Source: SIG603 sp964370115 (lineage in GTDB: Bacteria > Bacillota > Clostridia > Oscillospirales > Acutalibacteraceae). From it: 19,883 nucleotides of DNA. Numbering within the stretch: the stretch's first letter is position 1; each line of letters opens with the position of its first letter. Below the pieces are notes generated by a model. That model was not told the origin of the DNA. It searched no databases and worked only from the letters and a program-made list of their open reading frames with translations. The DNA lies in contig CAYJIA010000038.1 in NCBI GenBank assembly GCA_964370115.1, forward strand, positions 1 to 19,883, read 5' to 3'. A program made the position numbers and the translations under genes. Shown here one piece after another: positions 14,095-19,883 of the stretch.

Positions 14095-15099
14095 TTACAG
14101 CAATCTTATACCCAAATCATTGCAGGCTTTTATGGTTTCTTCGTCCCAAATCGACACTTGAACTTCGCCTATATGTGCCTTGCCTAGCATTAGCATGCAA
14201 AGTCTTGATTGTCCTATGCCTCCCCCTATGGTGTAGGGGAGTTTTTCCTCTAGTAGCATGGAGTGGAAAGGGAAATCTTTTCTCTCCATTGCGTCTGCTT
14301 TTTCAAGTTGCTCTAAAAGCGACTGCGGGCTTACTCTTATGCCCATTGAGGAAATTTCAAAGGCGCATTGTAGGATGTCGTTCCAAAACATGATGTCGCC
14401 GTTTAATTGCCAGTCATCATAGTCAGGCGCTCTGCCGTCGTGCTTTTTGCCCGACTTTAAAACGTCGCCTATTTGCATGATAAATGCAGTTTTATGCTCT
14501 TTTAGGTAGGCGTGCTCTCTCTCTTTTGGAGTGAGTTCTGGGTACATTTCTTCAAGTTCGCTAGTTGTGATAAAGCTTATATCCCTTGACAGCTTAAATT
14601 CAAGGCCATAAATCTCGTTTACTTTTTCTTGGGTGGTGCAAATAGCATCGACTATTTTTGTAACCGTATCTTTTAGGGTGTCTAGGTTTCTGTCCTCTAA
14701 ATTAATGATTTTTTCCCAGTCCCATTGGTCGACGTAAATTGAGTGTATATTGTCCATTTCCTCGTCACGTCTAATGGCGTTCATGTCGGTGTAAATTCCA
14801 TCACCCACAGGGAAATGATATTTACGAAGTGCAAGCCTTTTCCACTTTGCAAGAGAGTGGACGACCTCGCCGTTTGTTTTTGTTTCTAAAATATCAAATG
14901 AAACAGGTCTCTCTGTGCCATTTAAGTTGTCATTTAATCCACTTAAAGAGTCGACAAAAAGTGGAGCCGAAACCCTTTTAAGGTTTAAGTTTGCGCTTAA
15001 ATTATCCTCAAATATCCTCTTTACATCACCTATGGCTGTTTGTGTTTGATAAGTGGATAGCAGTTTTTTGTATCCAAATATTGGCATCATTTTGCTCAT
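14095..15099 (-). CDS. asnA: aspartate--ammonia ligase (asparagine synthetase A)
   Basis: Makes asparagine from aspartate, ammonia and ATP in the cytoplasm. The 334-aa sequence matches AsnA (about 330 aa) along its length, including VSAPLFVDSLSGLNDNLNG, VVHSLAKWKRLALRKY, GIYTDMNAIRRDEEMDNIHS, YVDQWDWEK and the C-terminal GGGIGQSRLCMLML of class II tRNA-synthetase-like enzymes. GGAG in AATTGGAGTTGATTTTATG supports the start. It is transcribed alone from its own promoter, with a hairpin in the leader, and is separated from the upstream minus-strand operon by about 140 nt. An ammonia-using enzyme fits well next to a pathway that frees ammonia, but the two are divergently organised and probably independent. 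Confidence 0.96.
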   Translation of the reverse strand: MSKMMPIFGYKKLLSTYQTQTAIGDVKRIFEDNLSANLNLKRVSAPLFVDSLSGLNDNLNGTERPVSFDILETKTNGEVVHSLAKWKRLALRKYHFPVGDGIYTDMNAIRRDEEMDNIHSIYVDQWDWEKIINLEDRNLDTLKDTVTKIVDAICTTQEKVNEIYGLEFKLSRDISFITTSELEEMYPELTPKEREHAYLKEHKTAFIMQIGDVLKSGKKHDGRAPDYDDWQLNGDIMFWNDILQCAFEISSMGIRVSPQSLLEQLEKADAMERKDFPFHSMLLEEKLPYTIGGGIGQSRLCMLMLGKAHIGEVQVSIWDEETIKACNDLGIRLL

Positions 15100-15131
15100 A
15101 AAATCAACTCCAATTAATAAAATTAAAGAAA

Positions 15132-15164
15132 AAAGGCGTTATGAACCATGGTCCATGCGCCTTT
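15132..15164 (-). terminator. leader hairpin before asnA, terminator or attenuator
   Basis: On the minus strand AAAGGCG pairs with CGCCTTT, with inner pairing of ATGGAC with GTTCAT, followed by a T-run. It lies between the asnA promoter and its ribosome binding site, so it should stop transcription unless overcome. It could also end the three-gene operon upstream. There is no room for a full T-box leader and no T-box sequence, and no Asn-rich leader peptide is seen. Confidence 0.6.
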
Positions 15165-15180
15165 GTTGTCTATATTTCAC

Positions 15181-15209
15181 AGTTTAACACGTTAAATCGA
15201 ATTTGTCAA
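15181..15209 (-). promoter_or_regulatory. promoter of asnA
   Basis: On the minus strand TTGACA (15209-15204) and TAAACT (15186-15181) are 17 nt apart. The RNA would begin near 15174, giving a leader of about 75 nt that contains the hairpin at 15132-15164. Confidence 0.7.
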
Positions 15210-15242
15210 GACAATAGCATACTGTAAAACTTGAGTAAAGAT

Positions 15243-15923
15243 TTAATTATTTGTTACAGCAACTTCTTTTTCTTTTTTTGAATTTCGCCTTGATACTAAT
15301 ACAGTTACAAGGGTGAAAAGCACGAGGATTAAGATAGATATTATAAGCCCCCAAGGATTGTTTGCGACATCGCTTGCAGAGAACGACGCGTAAACGTAAA
15401 TGGCAGAGCCCGGCACCATGCCTATAAAGGTTGCTATGGCGTATTTTATGTAAGAAATAGATGTAAGCCCCGGCACGTAATTTACTATATTAAAAGGGAA
15501 TAGGGGTATCATTCTAAGATACAGCATATATAAAAATCCGTTTTTCTCCATTTGTTTATTTGCCTTGTCTAAAATTGTGCCCGACTTTATAAATCGCATT
15601 ACAAAATTTTTGCCTGCAAACCTTGATATGAAAAATGTAATTGTACAGCCTATGTTAGAGGCGATTATGACTATTAAGAGCCCTTGCCAAAATCCAAAAA
15701 GAGGTGCCGCAAGCAGGGTCATTGGCAGTCCGGGCAAGACCAAAATGACTGCAAGAACATAAAGCGCACCGAAGATAAGAGGTGCAAGGGCAGAGCCACG
15801 CACGCTGTCTATCAAACCCGTGACATACTCTGGTGTGAAATAGTTTCTAAGCGGTGTAAACGCCACGAGGGCAATAATTGCGACTAATGCCACAATTGGT
15901 AAAATAATTTTAAGCTTTTTCAT
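15243..15923 (-). CDS. TVP38/TMEM64 (VTT-domain, DedA-related) membrane protein
   Basis: An integral membrane protein of 226 aa, third gene of the minus-strand operon. A hydrophobic N-terminal segment (about 4-24) is followed by the VTT core: LPGLPMTLLAAPLFGFWQG (63-81), then YLRMIPLFPFNIVNYVPG with the family's R-x-x-P-x-x-P-F and N-Y-x-x-G signature, and a final membrane helix before a lysine-rich tail. VTT proteins are linked to lipid flipping or scrambling and membrane homeostasis; no substrate can be named here. Its 5' end overlaps the upstream phosphatidyltransferase gene by 14 nt, so the two are coupled. Confidence 0.88.
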   Translation of the reverse strand: MKKLKIILPIVALVAIIALVAFTPLRNYFTPEYVTGLIDSVRGSALAPLIFGALYVLAVILVLPGLPMTLLAAPLFGFWQGLLIVIIASNIGCTITFFISRFAGKNFVMRFIKSGTILDKANKQMEKNGFLYMLYLRMIPLFPFNIVNYVPGLTSISYIKYAIATFIGMVPGSAIYVYASFSASDVANNPWGLIISILILVLFTLVTVLVSRRNSKKEKEVAVTNN

Positions 15924-16512
15924 AAGTTCTCCTCATTATACGGCTTATATTAATAAAGCGAATTATGCCCGTGAGGAAGATAACTCCTGTAAAAGTAAGA
16001 AGTATATATCCCGAAACGGCAGGAAATAGCATCATAAGCCAAAAAGTAATAAATGTTTCTGTTCGCTCGGCAATGCCTGGGTCGTAGTGCATACTTTTTG
16101 CACCTTGGTTTTTTATGAGTGCACCGGCGACGGTAAATGTCGCAAAGTTAAACACTACACTGATAAAAAACAATAGATAAAACAGCGAAAACTGTGGAAA
16201 TGCAAAGTAAAAACCGATTACGACTGCGCCCTCGACAAGTCGGTCAAGAACCATATCCAAAAACGCGCCAAATGGCGAGCTTTTTCCCGTAAGCCTTGCC
16301 ACAGTGCCGTCGAGCACGTCTAAAATTCCCGATATTGCTAGCGCTATTATTGCAAGAATATAATGTTCAAAAGCGACGAGAACACCCGAGGAGATGCCTA
16401 TAAGAAACGCCAGCACGGTTATTTGATTAGGCGTTATTTTAGATTTTTTTACAGCGCCACCAAGCGCATCGAATGCAGGTTGAAAAGTCTTTCTATAGCG
16501 TGAGTCAATCAT
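15910..16512 (-). CDS. CDP-alcohol phosphatidyltransferase family protein
   Basis: An integral membrane enzyme of 200 aa that would join a CDP-linked lipid to an alcohol, making a phospholipid. The family signature D-x2-D-G-x2-A-R-x8-G-x3-D-x3-D is complete in DVLDGTVARLTGKSSPFG and the following AFLDMVLDR, and several membrane helices follow. It is similar to the phosphatidylglycerophosphate/phosphatidylinositol-type synthases of bacteria, but the acceptor cannot be read from sequence. It overlaps the flavoprotein gene upstream by 4 nt and the VTT gene downstream by 14 nt, so the three are made together. Confidence 0.88.
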   Translation of the reverse strand: MIDSRYRKTFQPAFDALGGAVKKSKITPNQITVLAFLIGISSGVLVAFEHYILAIIALAISGILDVLDGTVARLTGKSSPFGAFLDMVLDRLVEGAVVIGFYFAFPQFSLFYLLFFISVVFNFATFTVAGALIKNQGAKSMHYDPGIAERTETFITFWLMMLFPAVSGYILLTFTGVIFLTGIIRFINISRIMRRTYEKA

Positions 16513-17939
16513 CGTTTATTCCTCCTGTTAATTAAGAAATGTAATAGTTTTTTCTGCCATTTAGCCACATGCGCCTTTCTAAACTCTGTCGCCGCTTTTT
16601 TGTAAACTTCTGCCTTTGTTGGATATGGCAAAATTACAGAGTTAAATGCCGATATGTTCATATGTGACGAAACTGCAAGTGCCGCTGTGGCAATTAGCTC
16701 GCCTGCGTGCTCGGCTACTATCGTCGCACCCAAAACCACGCCCTTGTCGCTTAATATCATTTTTAAAAATCCCTTGGTGTCGTCCTCTGCTCTTGCCCTG
16801 TCGTTGCCCTCCATGGGCACAAAGACGGTTTCTATATGAAGTCCTTTATCCACTGCCTCTTTTTCTAAAATTCCCACATGTGCCACCTCGGGGCTTGTGT
16901 AGGTAGACCAAGCGATATTTGCGTAGTTTACCTTAGCCGACAGGCCAAAAACGGCGTTTTGTACGACTATTCCAGCCTGATACCCCGCGCTGTGCGTAAA
17001 GAGATAAGGCCCTGTGACATCGCCACAGGCAAATATATTGTCGACAGAGGTTTGCAGTTTATCATTAGTTTGCACATATCCGCGAGGATTAAGCGCAACG
17101 CCTACCGCCTCTAGTCCAAGATTTTTACTATTTGGAACCCGTCCCATGCTGACGAGCAACTCCTCTGCCTCGACGAAAATCTCTTTGCCTTCTTTTTTGC
17201 AGTGGATTTTTATGCCACTTTCGGTTTTTTCGACCCGCTCAATAGAGCTTCCAAGACATAGGTTTATTCCGTCAGATTTAAGTTTTTCTTCCATTACATC
17301 AAAAACTTCGGGTTCATCCTTGGTGAAAAGCTTATCATTCATATCGATAATATGAACCTCTACACCAAGCTGAGCAAAGCCTTGGCCAAGTTCTAGGCCA
17401 ATAGGCCCTCCGCCTAAAATAGCAAGACTTTTTGGCAGAGTTTTCATTTCAAAAATATTGTGATTTGTGTAATAAGAGACTTCCGACAAGCCCTGAATTG
17501 GTGCGACAAATGCGGTGGAGCCTGTTGCTATAACGATAGACTTAGCGGTTAGTTTTTCGCCGTTTAAATTTAGGGTATGCTTGTCCTCTAAAACAGCATT
17601 ACCGAGTTTTACATCGACACCAAGAGAGGTAAAACGCTCGACAGAGTCATGTGGGGCGATACCTGCGACGACACTTTTTACATAGTTCATAAGCCTTGAA
17701 ACATCTGCGCTTTGCTCATCTGCGAAAACGCCATATTTTTTAGCCGATTTCATACTCCCTGCAAGATGGGCACCGTGTAAAAAGCTTTTGCTAGGCACGC
17801 AGCCGTAATTTAGGCAGTCGCCACCCATTAAAGCGTTTTCAATAAGTAAAACTTTAGCACCGACAGTGGCAGAGGCAGAAGCGACGACAAGTCCAGCACT
17901 TCCAGCGCCTAAAACGGCTATATCATAAGTAAATTTCAT
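16509..17939 (-). CDS. mercuric-reductase-like pyridine nucleotide-disulfide flavoprotein
   Basis: A 476-aa FAD and NAD(P)H enzyme of the glutathione reductase/lipoamide dehydrogenase/MerA fold. FAD binding is shown by VLGAGSAGLVVA (9-20). The redox pair is Cys42/Cys47 in GGDCLNYGCVPSK, NAD(P) binding is in LGGGPIGLELGQGFAQLG, and a second FAD contact is in FACGDVTG. Near the C-terminus ILPYPTKAE puts a Tyr where lipoamide dehydrogenases have the catalytic His, and there is no terminal Cys pair nor N-terminal heavy-metal domain as in true MerA, so mercury detoxification is not supported. Its place ahead of the phosphatidyltransferase and VTT genes suggests a membrane-linked redox job. GGAGG precedes the ATG. 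Confidence 0.88.
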   Translation of the reverse strand: MKFTYDIAVLGAGSAGLVVASASATVGAKVLLIENALMGGDCLNYGCVPSKSFLHGAHLAGSMKSAKKYGVFADEQSADVSRLMNYVKSVVAGIAPHDSVERFTSLGVDVKLGNAVLEDKHTLNLNGEKLTAKSIVIATGSTAFVAPIQGLSEVSYYTNHNIFEMKTLPKSLAILGGGPIGLELGQGFAQLGVEVHIIDMNDKLFTKDEPEVFDVMEEKLKSDGINLCLGSSIERVEKTESGIKIHCKKEGKEIFVEAEELLVSMGRVPNSKNLGLEAVGVALNPRGYVQTNDKLQTSVDNIFACGDVTGPYLFTHSAGYQAGIVVQNAVFGLSAKVNYANIAWSTYTSPEVAHVGILEKEAVDKGLHIETVFVPMEGNDRARAEDDTKGFLKMILSDKGVVLGATIVAEHAGELIATAALAVSSHMNISAFNSVILPYPTKAEVYKKAATEFRKAHVAKWQKKLLHFLINRRNKR

Positions 17940-17994
17940 AAAATCCCTCCATTATTTTAAGTGGTGTACATTAAAATTAAGTATTATTATTAGT

Positions 17995-18023
17995 ATTATA
18001 TAATATACAAATCAAAATGTACA
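17995..18023 (-). promoter_or_regulatory. possible promoter of the flavoprotein operon
   Basis: On the minus strand TGTACA (18023-18018) and TATAAT (18000-17995) are 17 nt apart. The -10 is perfect and the -35 matches four of six. TGTACA also occurs at 17965-17970 and about 18042, which could be chance in AT-rich DNA or a repeated site. Confidence 0.4.
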
Positions 18024-18059
18024 GATAAATTACAAAATGTTATGTACATATTTATAATT

Positions 18060-18089
18060 TTTGTGCAATTAAACACTGCAATTGCGCAA
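18060..18089. repeat. imperfect inverted repeat in the divergent gap
   Basis: TTGTGCAATT and AATTGCGCAA are 10-bp arms with one mismatch, around a 9-nt spacer. It lies between the flavoprotein operon and the tRNA gene, about 40 nt upstream of the possible minus-strand -35 box. No T-run follows in either direction, so it may be a regulator site. Significance is uncertain. Confidence 0.35.
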
Positions 18090-18164
18090 GATGCTAAAAA
18101 AATGAAAGGAATATAGCAAAATCACAATAAATGAAAAAATAATAGATAAAAATAGAATAAGAGG

Positions 18165-18193
18165 TTGACTTATCGTAAAGAATATGGTAAAAT
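18165..18193 (+). promoter_or_regulatory. promoter of the tRNA gene
   Basis: TTGACT (18165-18170) and TAAAAT (18188-18193) are 17 nt apart, about 18 nt before the 5' end of the tRNA. Confidence 0.75.
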
Positions 18194-18211
18194 AATTCTC
18201 GTCAATTGTGC

Positions 18212-18288
18212 GGACCAATAGCTCAGTTGGTTAGAGCAACCGGCTCATAACCGGTTGGTCCGGGGTTCGAGTCCCTGTTGGTCCACCA
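18212..18288 (+). tRNA. tRNA with anticodon CAT (elongator Met, or Ile2 after lysidine modification)
   Basis: A complete 77-nt cloverleaf. Acceptor GGACCAA pairs with TTGGTCC, the D-arm is GCTCAGTTGGTTAGAGC, and anticodon stem ACCGG/CCGGT surrounds loop CTCATAA with CAT at 18246-18248. The T-arm carries GGTTCGAGTCC, and CCA is encoded. G1-C72 pairing and the lack of the GGG/CCC anticodon stem rule out an initiator. CAT also occurs in the minor tRNA-Ile that is converted by TilS, and the acceptor stem with its CC/GG pairs is compatible with that, so the isotype is left open between Met and Ile2. Confidence 0.95.
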
Positions 18289-18295
18289 AAAGTAC

Positions 18296-18348
18296 AAAAT
18301 CCGAAACAATTAACCTTTATAGGTAATGTTTTCGGATTTTGCTTTTTA
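18296..18348 (+). terminator. terminator of the tRNA gene
   Basis: AAAATCCGAAA (18296-18306) pairs with TTTCGGATTTT, interrupted inside by a short mismatch before ACCT/AGGT closes the loop TTAT. GCTTTTTATT follows. It lies 7 nt after the tRNA. Confidence 0.8.
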
Positions 18349-18360
18349 TTAAAGGATTTT

Positions 18361-18427
18361 GCAAAGTGATTAGTATATGTTAATATGTACAGGCACACCA
18401 TAAATTTGTGGTGTGCCTTATTTTTTA
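18361..18427 (+). repeat. direct repeat copy 1, containing a terminator
   Basis: The copy begins GCAAAGTGATTAGTATA, then a short variable part, then a 34-nt block (18391-18424) identical to the block at 19844-19877. That block is a hairpin, GGCACACCA (18392-18400) with TGGTGTGCC (18409-18417), plus TTATTTT, so it is also an intrinsic terminator. It stands just after the tRNA terminator and ahead of the two-gene module. Confidence 0.85.
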
Positions 18428-18489
18428 TCTCTCATGCCTTTCTCCTATTTGCTTTCGAAAAAACTTATATTTTGAACTGTATATAATTC

Positions 18490-18518
18490 TTGAAAATTCC
18501 TAAGAAAGAGCGTAAAAT
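18490..18518 (+). promoter_or_regulatory. promoter of the two-gene module
   Basis: TTGAAA (18490-18495) and TAAAAT (18513-18518) are 17 nt apart. The RNA would start near 18525, giving about 78 nt of leader before ATG 18604. The rest of the gap 18428-18603 shows nothing else recognisable. Confidence 0.6.
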
Positions 18519-18603
18519 AATAAGTAGTATAAATTTGCGATAGAAGGGGTAGCAAAAGGCACTTCAAGTTAGTTGAAAAAATATTGAAATAGGAGTATAA
18601 AAA

Positions 18604-19605
18604 ATGAATGAACTTACAATTCCTCAAAAAAATTATGAAATAGATGTTTTTGATAAAAGTTTATTTCCATTCTACAAAGATGACAGTCTAGCGACTTATA
18701 GCGCTGTTCAAGATAGCTCTGTACGAAAAATTGCAGATAGCCTTATTAAAGGAAACTTAATTAAAGAGATTGTTTCTACAGGAGCTAAGTCGAATGTTGT
18801 TGAAAAGGCTAATTTTCTCACTGCGCGCATTGACCCATATACTCAGTCGATGATTGATAAAGGCGAATGGATATTAAAAATTAAAAAAGATAGTACAGGC
18901 TTTCTTCCTACTTTATATGATAAATCTGGTAACTTTGCAAAGCAACTATCTTTGGAAAATAAAGAAATAGAAGTGGGGAAAATTGCTGAAAGTAACAATG
19001 TGAGTAACTCTTTATCAAACTTATATTTACAGCAACAAATGTCTGAAATAATTGAACAATTAGAAGTGCTTAACTCAGCAATACAACGAGTCGAACGAGG
19101 TCAATTAGATGATAGAATTGGTCTGTATTTAAGTGCTAAACAGCAGTTTTTAGAAGCGTTAAATATTGGTAATGAAAATTTAAAGCAACTTACCTTGGCT
19201 AACGCAGTGAAGAGTGCAAATGATGCAAGATTTCAACTTATGCAAACTGTAAGTAGTAATATTAAATTATTGCTTCAGCCAACAAAAAGGAAAATAAAAG
19301 AAACTGATATGTTGTTAAATAACATAAGAGAGTCTATGAAGTATGCAAATGAATCTACTCAACTGTGTATTGCTGCATACTCAATACATAACGAAGAAAA
19401 AGCACAAATTGCAGTTTTACAATCATATCAAAACTTTATTGATACTGCTTTTTTAGACAAAGATGGAAGCAGAACAAATGCTGAAATACTACATACAAAC
19501 TGGGAAGGAAATGATAGTAGTTGGATAGAATTTCCGCAAAAATTAAAATCTAATATTGAAACGATTATTGCTGAAAGAAAATTATATTTAGAAAGTGGTG
19601 AATAG
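18604..19605 (+). CDS. 333-aa helical protein of unknown function
   Basis: I do not recognise this protein as a named family. It has no signal peptide and no clear membrane segment. The N-terminal third (1-115) is mixed, with DKGEWILKIKKDSTGFLPTL and a YDKSGNFAKQLSL stretch. Residues about 135-270 are strongly helical and charged (LQQQMSEIIEQLEVLNSAIQRVERGQLDDR onward), likely coiled coil. The C-terminal part is again helical, with repeated INTERNAL-type hydrophobic spacing. The start has AGGAG at about 18591-18595. It is followed 4 nt later by a small zinc-ribbon gene, so the two form a unit, and both lie between direct repeats. Such helical partners with small membrane peptides occur in defence, toxin and phage-related gene pairs, but a function cannot be assigned. 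Confidence 0.8.
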   Translation: MNELTIPQKNYEIDVFDKSLFPFYKDDSLATYSAVQDSSVRKIADSLIKGNLIKEIVSTGAKSNVVEKANFLTARIDPYTQSMIDKGEWILKIKKDSTGFLPTLYDKSGNFAKQLSLENKEIEVGKIAESNNVSNSLSNLYLQQQMSEIIEQLEVLNSAIQRVERGQLDDRIGLYLSAKQQFLEALNIGNENLKQLTLANAVKSANDARFQLMQTVSSNIKLLLQPTKRKIKETDMLLNNIRESMKYANESTQLCIAAYSIHNEEKAQIAVLQSYQNFIDTAFLDKDGSRTNAEILHTNWEGNDSSWIEFPQKLKSNIETIIAERKLYLESGE

Positions 19606-19609
19606 GATT

Positions 19610-19792
19610 ATGGCAAAGTGTAAATGTGGGAAAGAACTATTACAAGATGAGAAAAAATGTGATAGGTGTAAAAATAAAGGTCGAGAAAAGAGAAAAAAGA
19701 TTTTAACTGTCGCCATACCAGTAGTTGCAAGTTTGGGTGTAGGTATCAAAAAATATGGTCCTATGCTAATAAAAATGGTATTGAAAAAATGA
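19610..19792 (+). CDS. 60-aa zinc-ribbon peptide with hydrophobic helix
   Basis: The short protein begins CKCGKELLQDEKKCDRCK: four cysteines in C-x-C and C-x2-C pairs, as in a zinc ribbon. A very basic stretch (NKGREKRKKI) follows, then a hydrophobic segment ILTVAIPVVASLGVGI and a basic amphipathic tail ending MVLKK. This suggests a metal-binding head with one membrane-inserted helix. ATG 19610 is chosen: the gene begins 4 nt after the preceding stop, with GGTGAATAGG as a weak ribosome binding site; an in-frame GTG at 19595 overlaps the upstream gene. Translational coupling with the 333-aa protein is likely. It could be a membrane anchor, a small toxin-like peptide or an accessory factor; which is not known. 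Confidence 0.75.
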   Translation: MAKCKCGKELLQDEKKCDRCKNKGREKRKKILTVAIPVVASLGVGIKKYGPMLIKMVLKK

Positions 19793-19794
19793 CA

Positions 19795-19811
19795 GGCACT
19801 TAAAAAGTGCC
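19795..19811 (+). promoter_or_regulatory. hairpin just after the zinc-ribbon gene
   Basis: GGCACTT (19795-19801) pairs with AAGTGCC (19805-19811) over a 3-nt loop. No T-run follows, so it is more likely an mRNA 3' end stabiliser or the base of the terminator that follows at 19845. Confidence 0.45.
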
Positions 19812-19820
19812 ACAATAAGT

Positions 19821-19883
19821 GCAAAGTAATTAGTATAACGTTTAGGCACACCATAAATTTGTGGTGTGCCTTATTTTATTAAT
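19821..19883 (+). repeat. direct repeat copy 2, containing a terminator; runs to the window edge
   Basis: The copy begins GCAAAGTAATTAGTATA (one difference from copy 1), has a shorter variable part, then the 34-nt block 19844-19877 identical to 18391-18424. The hairpin GGCACACCA (19845-19853) with TGGTGTGCC (19862-19870) and TTATTTTATT ends the two-gene transcript. The copy may continue past the window. Confidence 0.85.

Noticed and set aside
14010..14393. Plus-strand open frame opposite the end of asnA
   Set aside because: It lies across the bidirectional terminator and the well-conserved C-terminal part of asnA.
16509..17939. True mercuric reductase (merA)
   Set aside because: No N-terminal heavy-metal domain, no C-terminal Cys pair and no mer genes nearby.
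18212..18288. tRNA as integration site of the neighbouring module
   Set aside because: The direct repeats do not contain any part of the tRNA sequence; they lie after the tRNA terminator.
1..19883. CRISPR array or insertion sequence
   Set aside because: No regularly spaced repeats and no transposase-like reading frame were seen in the window.

Overview
The window looks like chromosomal DNA from a low-GC, probably anaerobic Firmicute of the Clostridia type. The evidence is AT-rich coding sequence, strong AGGAG/GGAG ribosome binding sites, sigma-A-like promoters, ferredoxin-type iron-sulfur modules, an iron-dependent alcohol dehydrogenase and an ammonia-dependent asparagine synthetase. No species can be named from the sequence.

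Region 1 (1-720) is the 3' end of an Abi_2/AbiD-F-like abortive-infection gene with a HEPN-like RNxxxH motif, followed by a short structured segment that ends in a terminator. Region 2 (999-13087) is one long plus-strand operon for reductive pyrimidine breakdown. A promoter is followed by two tandem terminator-like hairpins that share a 15-nt repeat. After these come an ABC importer (ATPase, two different permeases, substrate-binding lipoprotein), dihydropyrimidinase, a dihydropyrimidine dehydrogenase variant, a PucR-type regulator, a class III aminotransferase, a 130-aa protein of unknown function, a beta-ureidopropionase-like amidohydrolase and an iron-type alcohol dehydrogenase. A strong terminator closes the operon. 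Read together: uracil (or thymine) is imported, reduced, ring-opened and decarbamoylated to beta-alanine, then transaminated to malonate semialdehyde, which is reduced to 3-hydroxypropionate. This releases the nitrogen and disposes of reductant.

Region 3 (13156-13919) is a consensus promoter with a perfect 11-bp inverted repeat over the transcription start, in front of a frameshifted gene of unknown family. Region 4 (minus strand, 17939 down to 14095) holds a mercuric-reductase-like flavoprotein, a CDP-alcohol phosphatidyltransferase and a TVP38/VTT membrane protein as an overlapping three-gene operon, then asnA with its own promoter and leader hairpin. Region 5 (18165-19883) has a tRNA with anticodon CAT. 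It is followed by a two-gene module (a 333-aa helical protein and a 60-aa zinc-ribbon/membrane peptide) flanked by near-identical direct repeats that each contain a terminator.

The most striking observation is that the importer's substrate-binding protein (3669-4784) appears to be circularly permuted. The half that is normally C-terminal follows the lipoprotein signal, and the half that is normally N-terminal ends the protein. Other points of interest are a dihydropyrimidine dehydrogenase that resembles the eukaryotic enzyme with its FAD and NADPH domains removed, the tandem leader hairpins, the unknown 130-aa operon member and the repeat-flanked module next to the tRNA.
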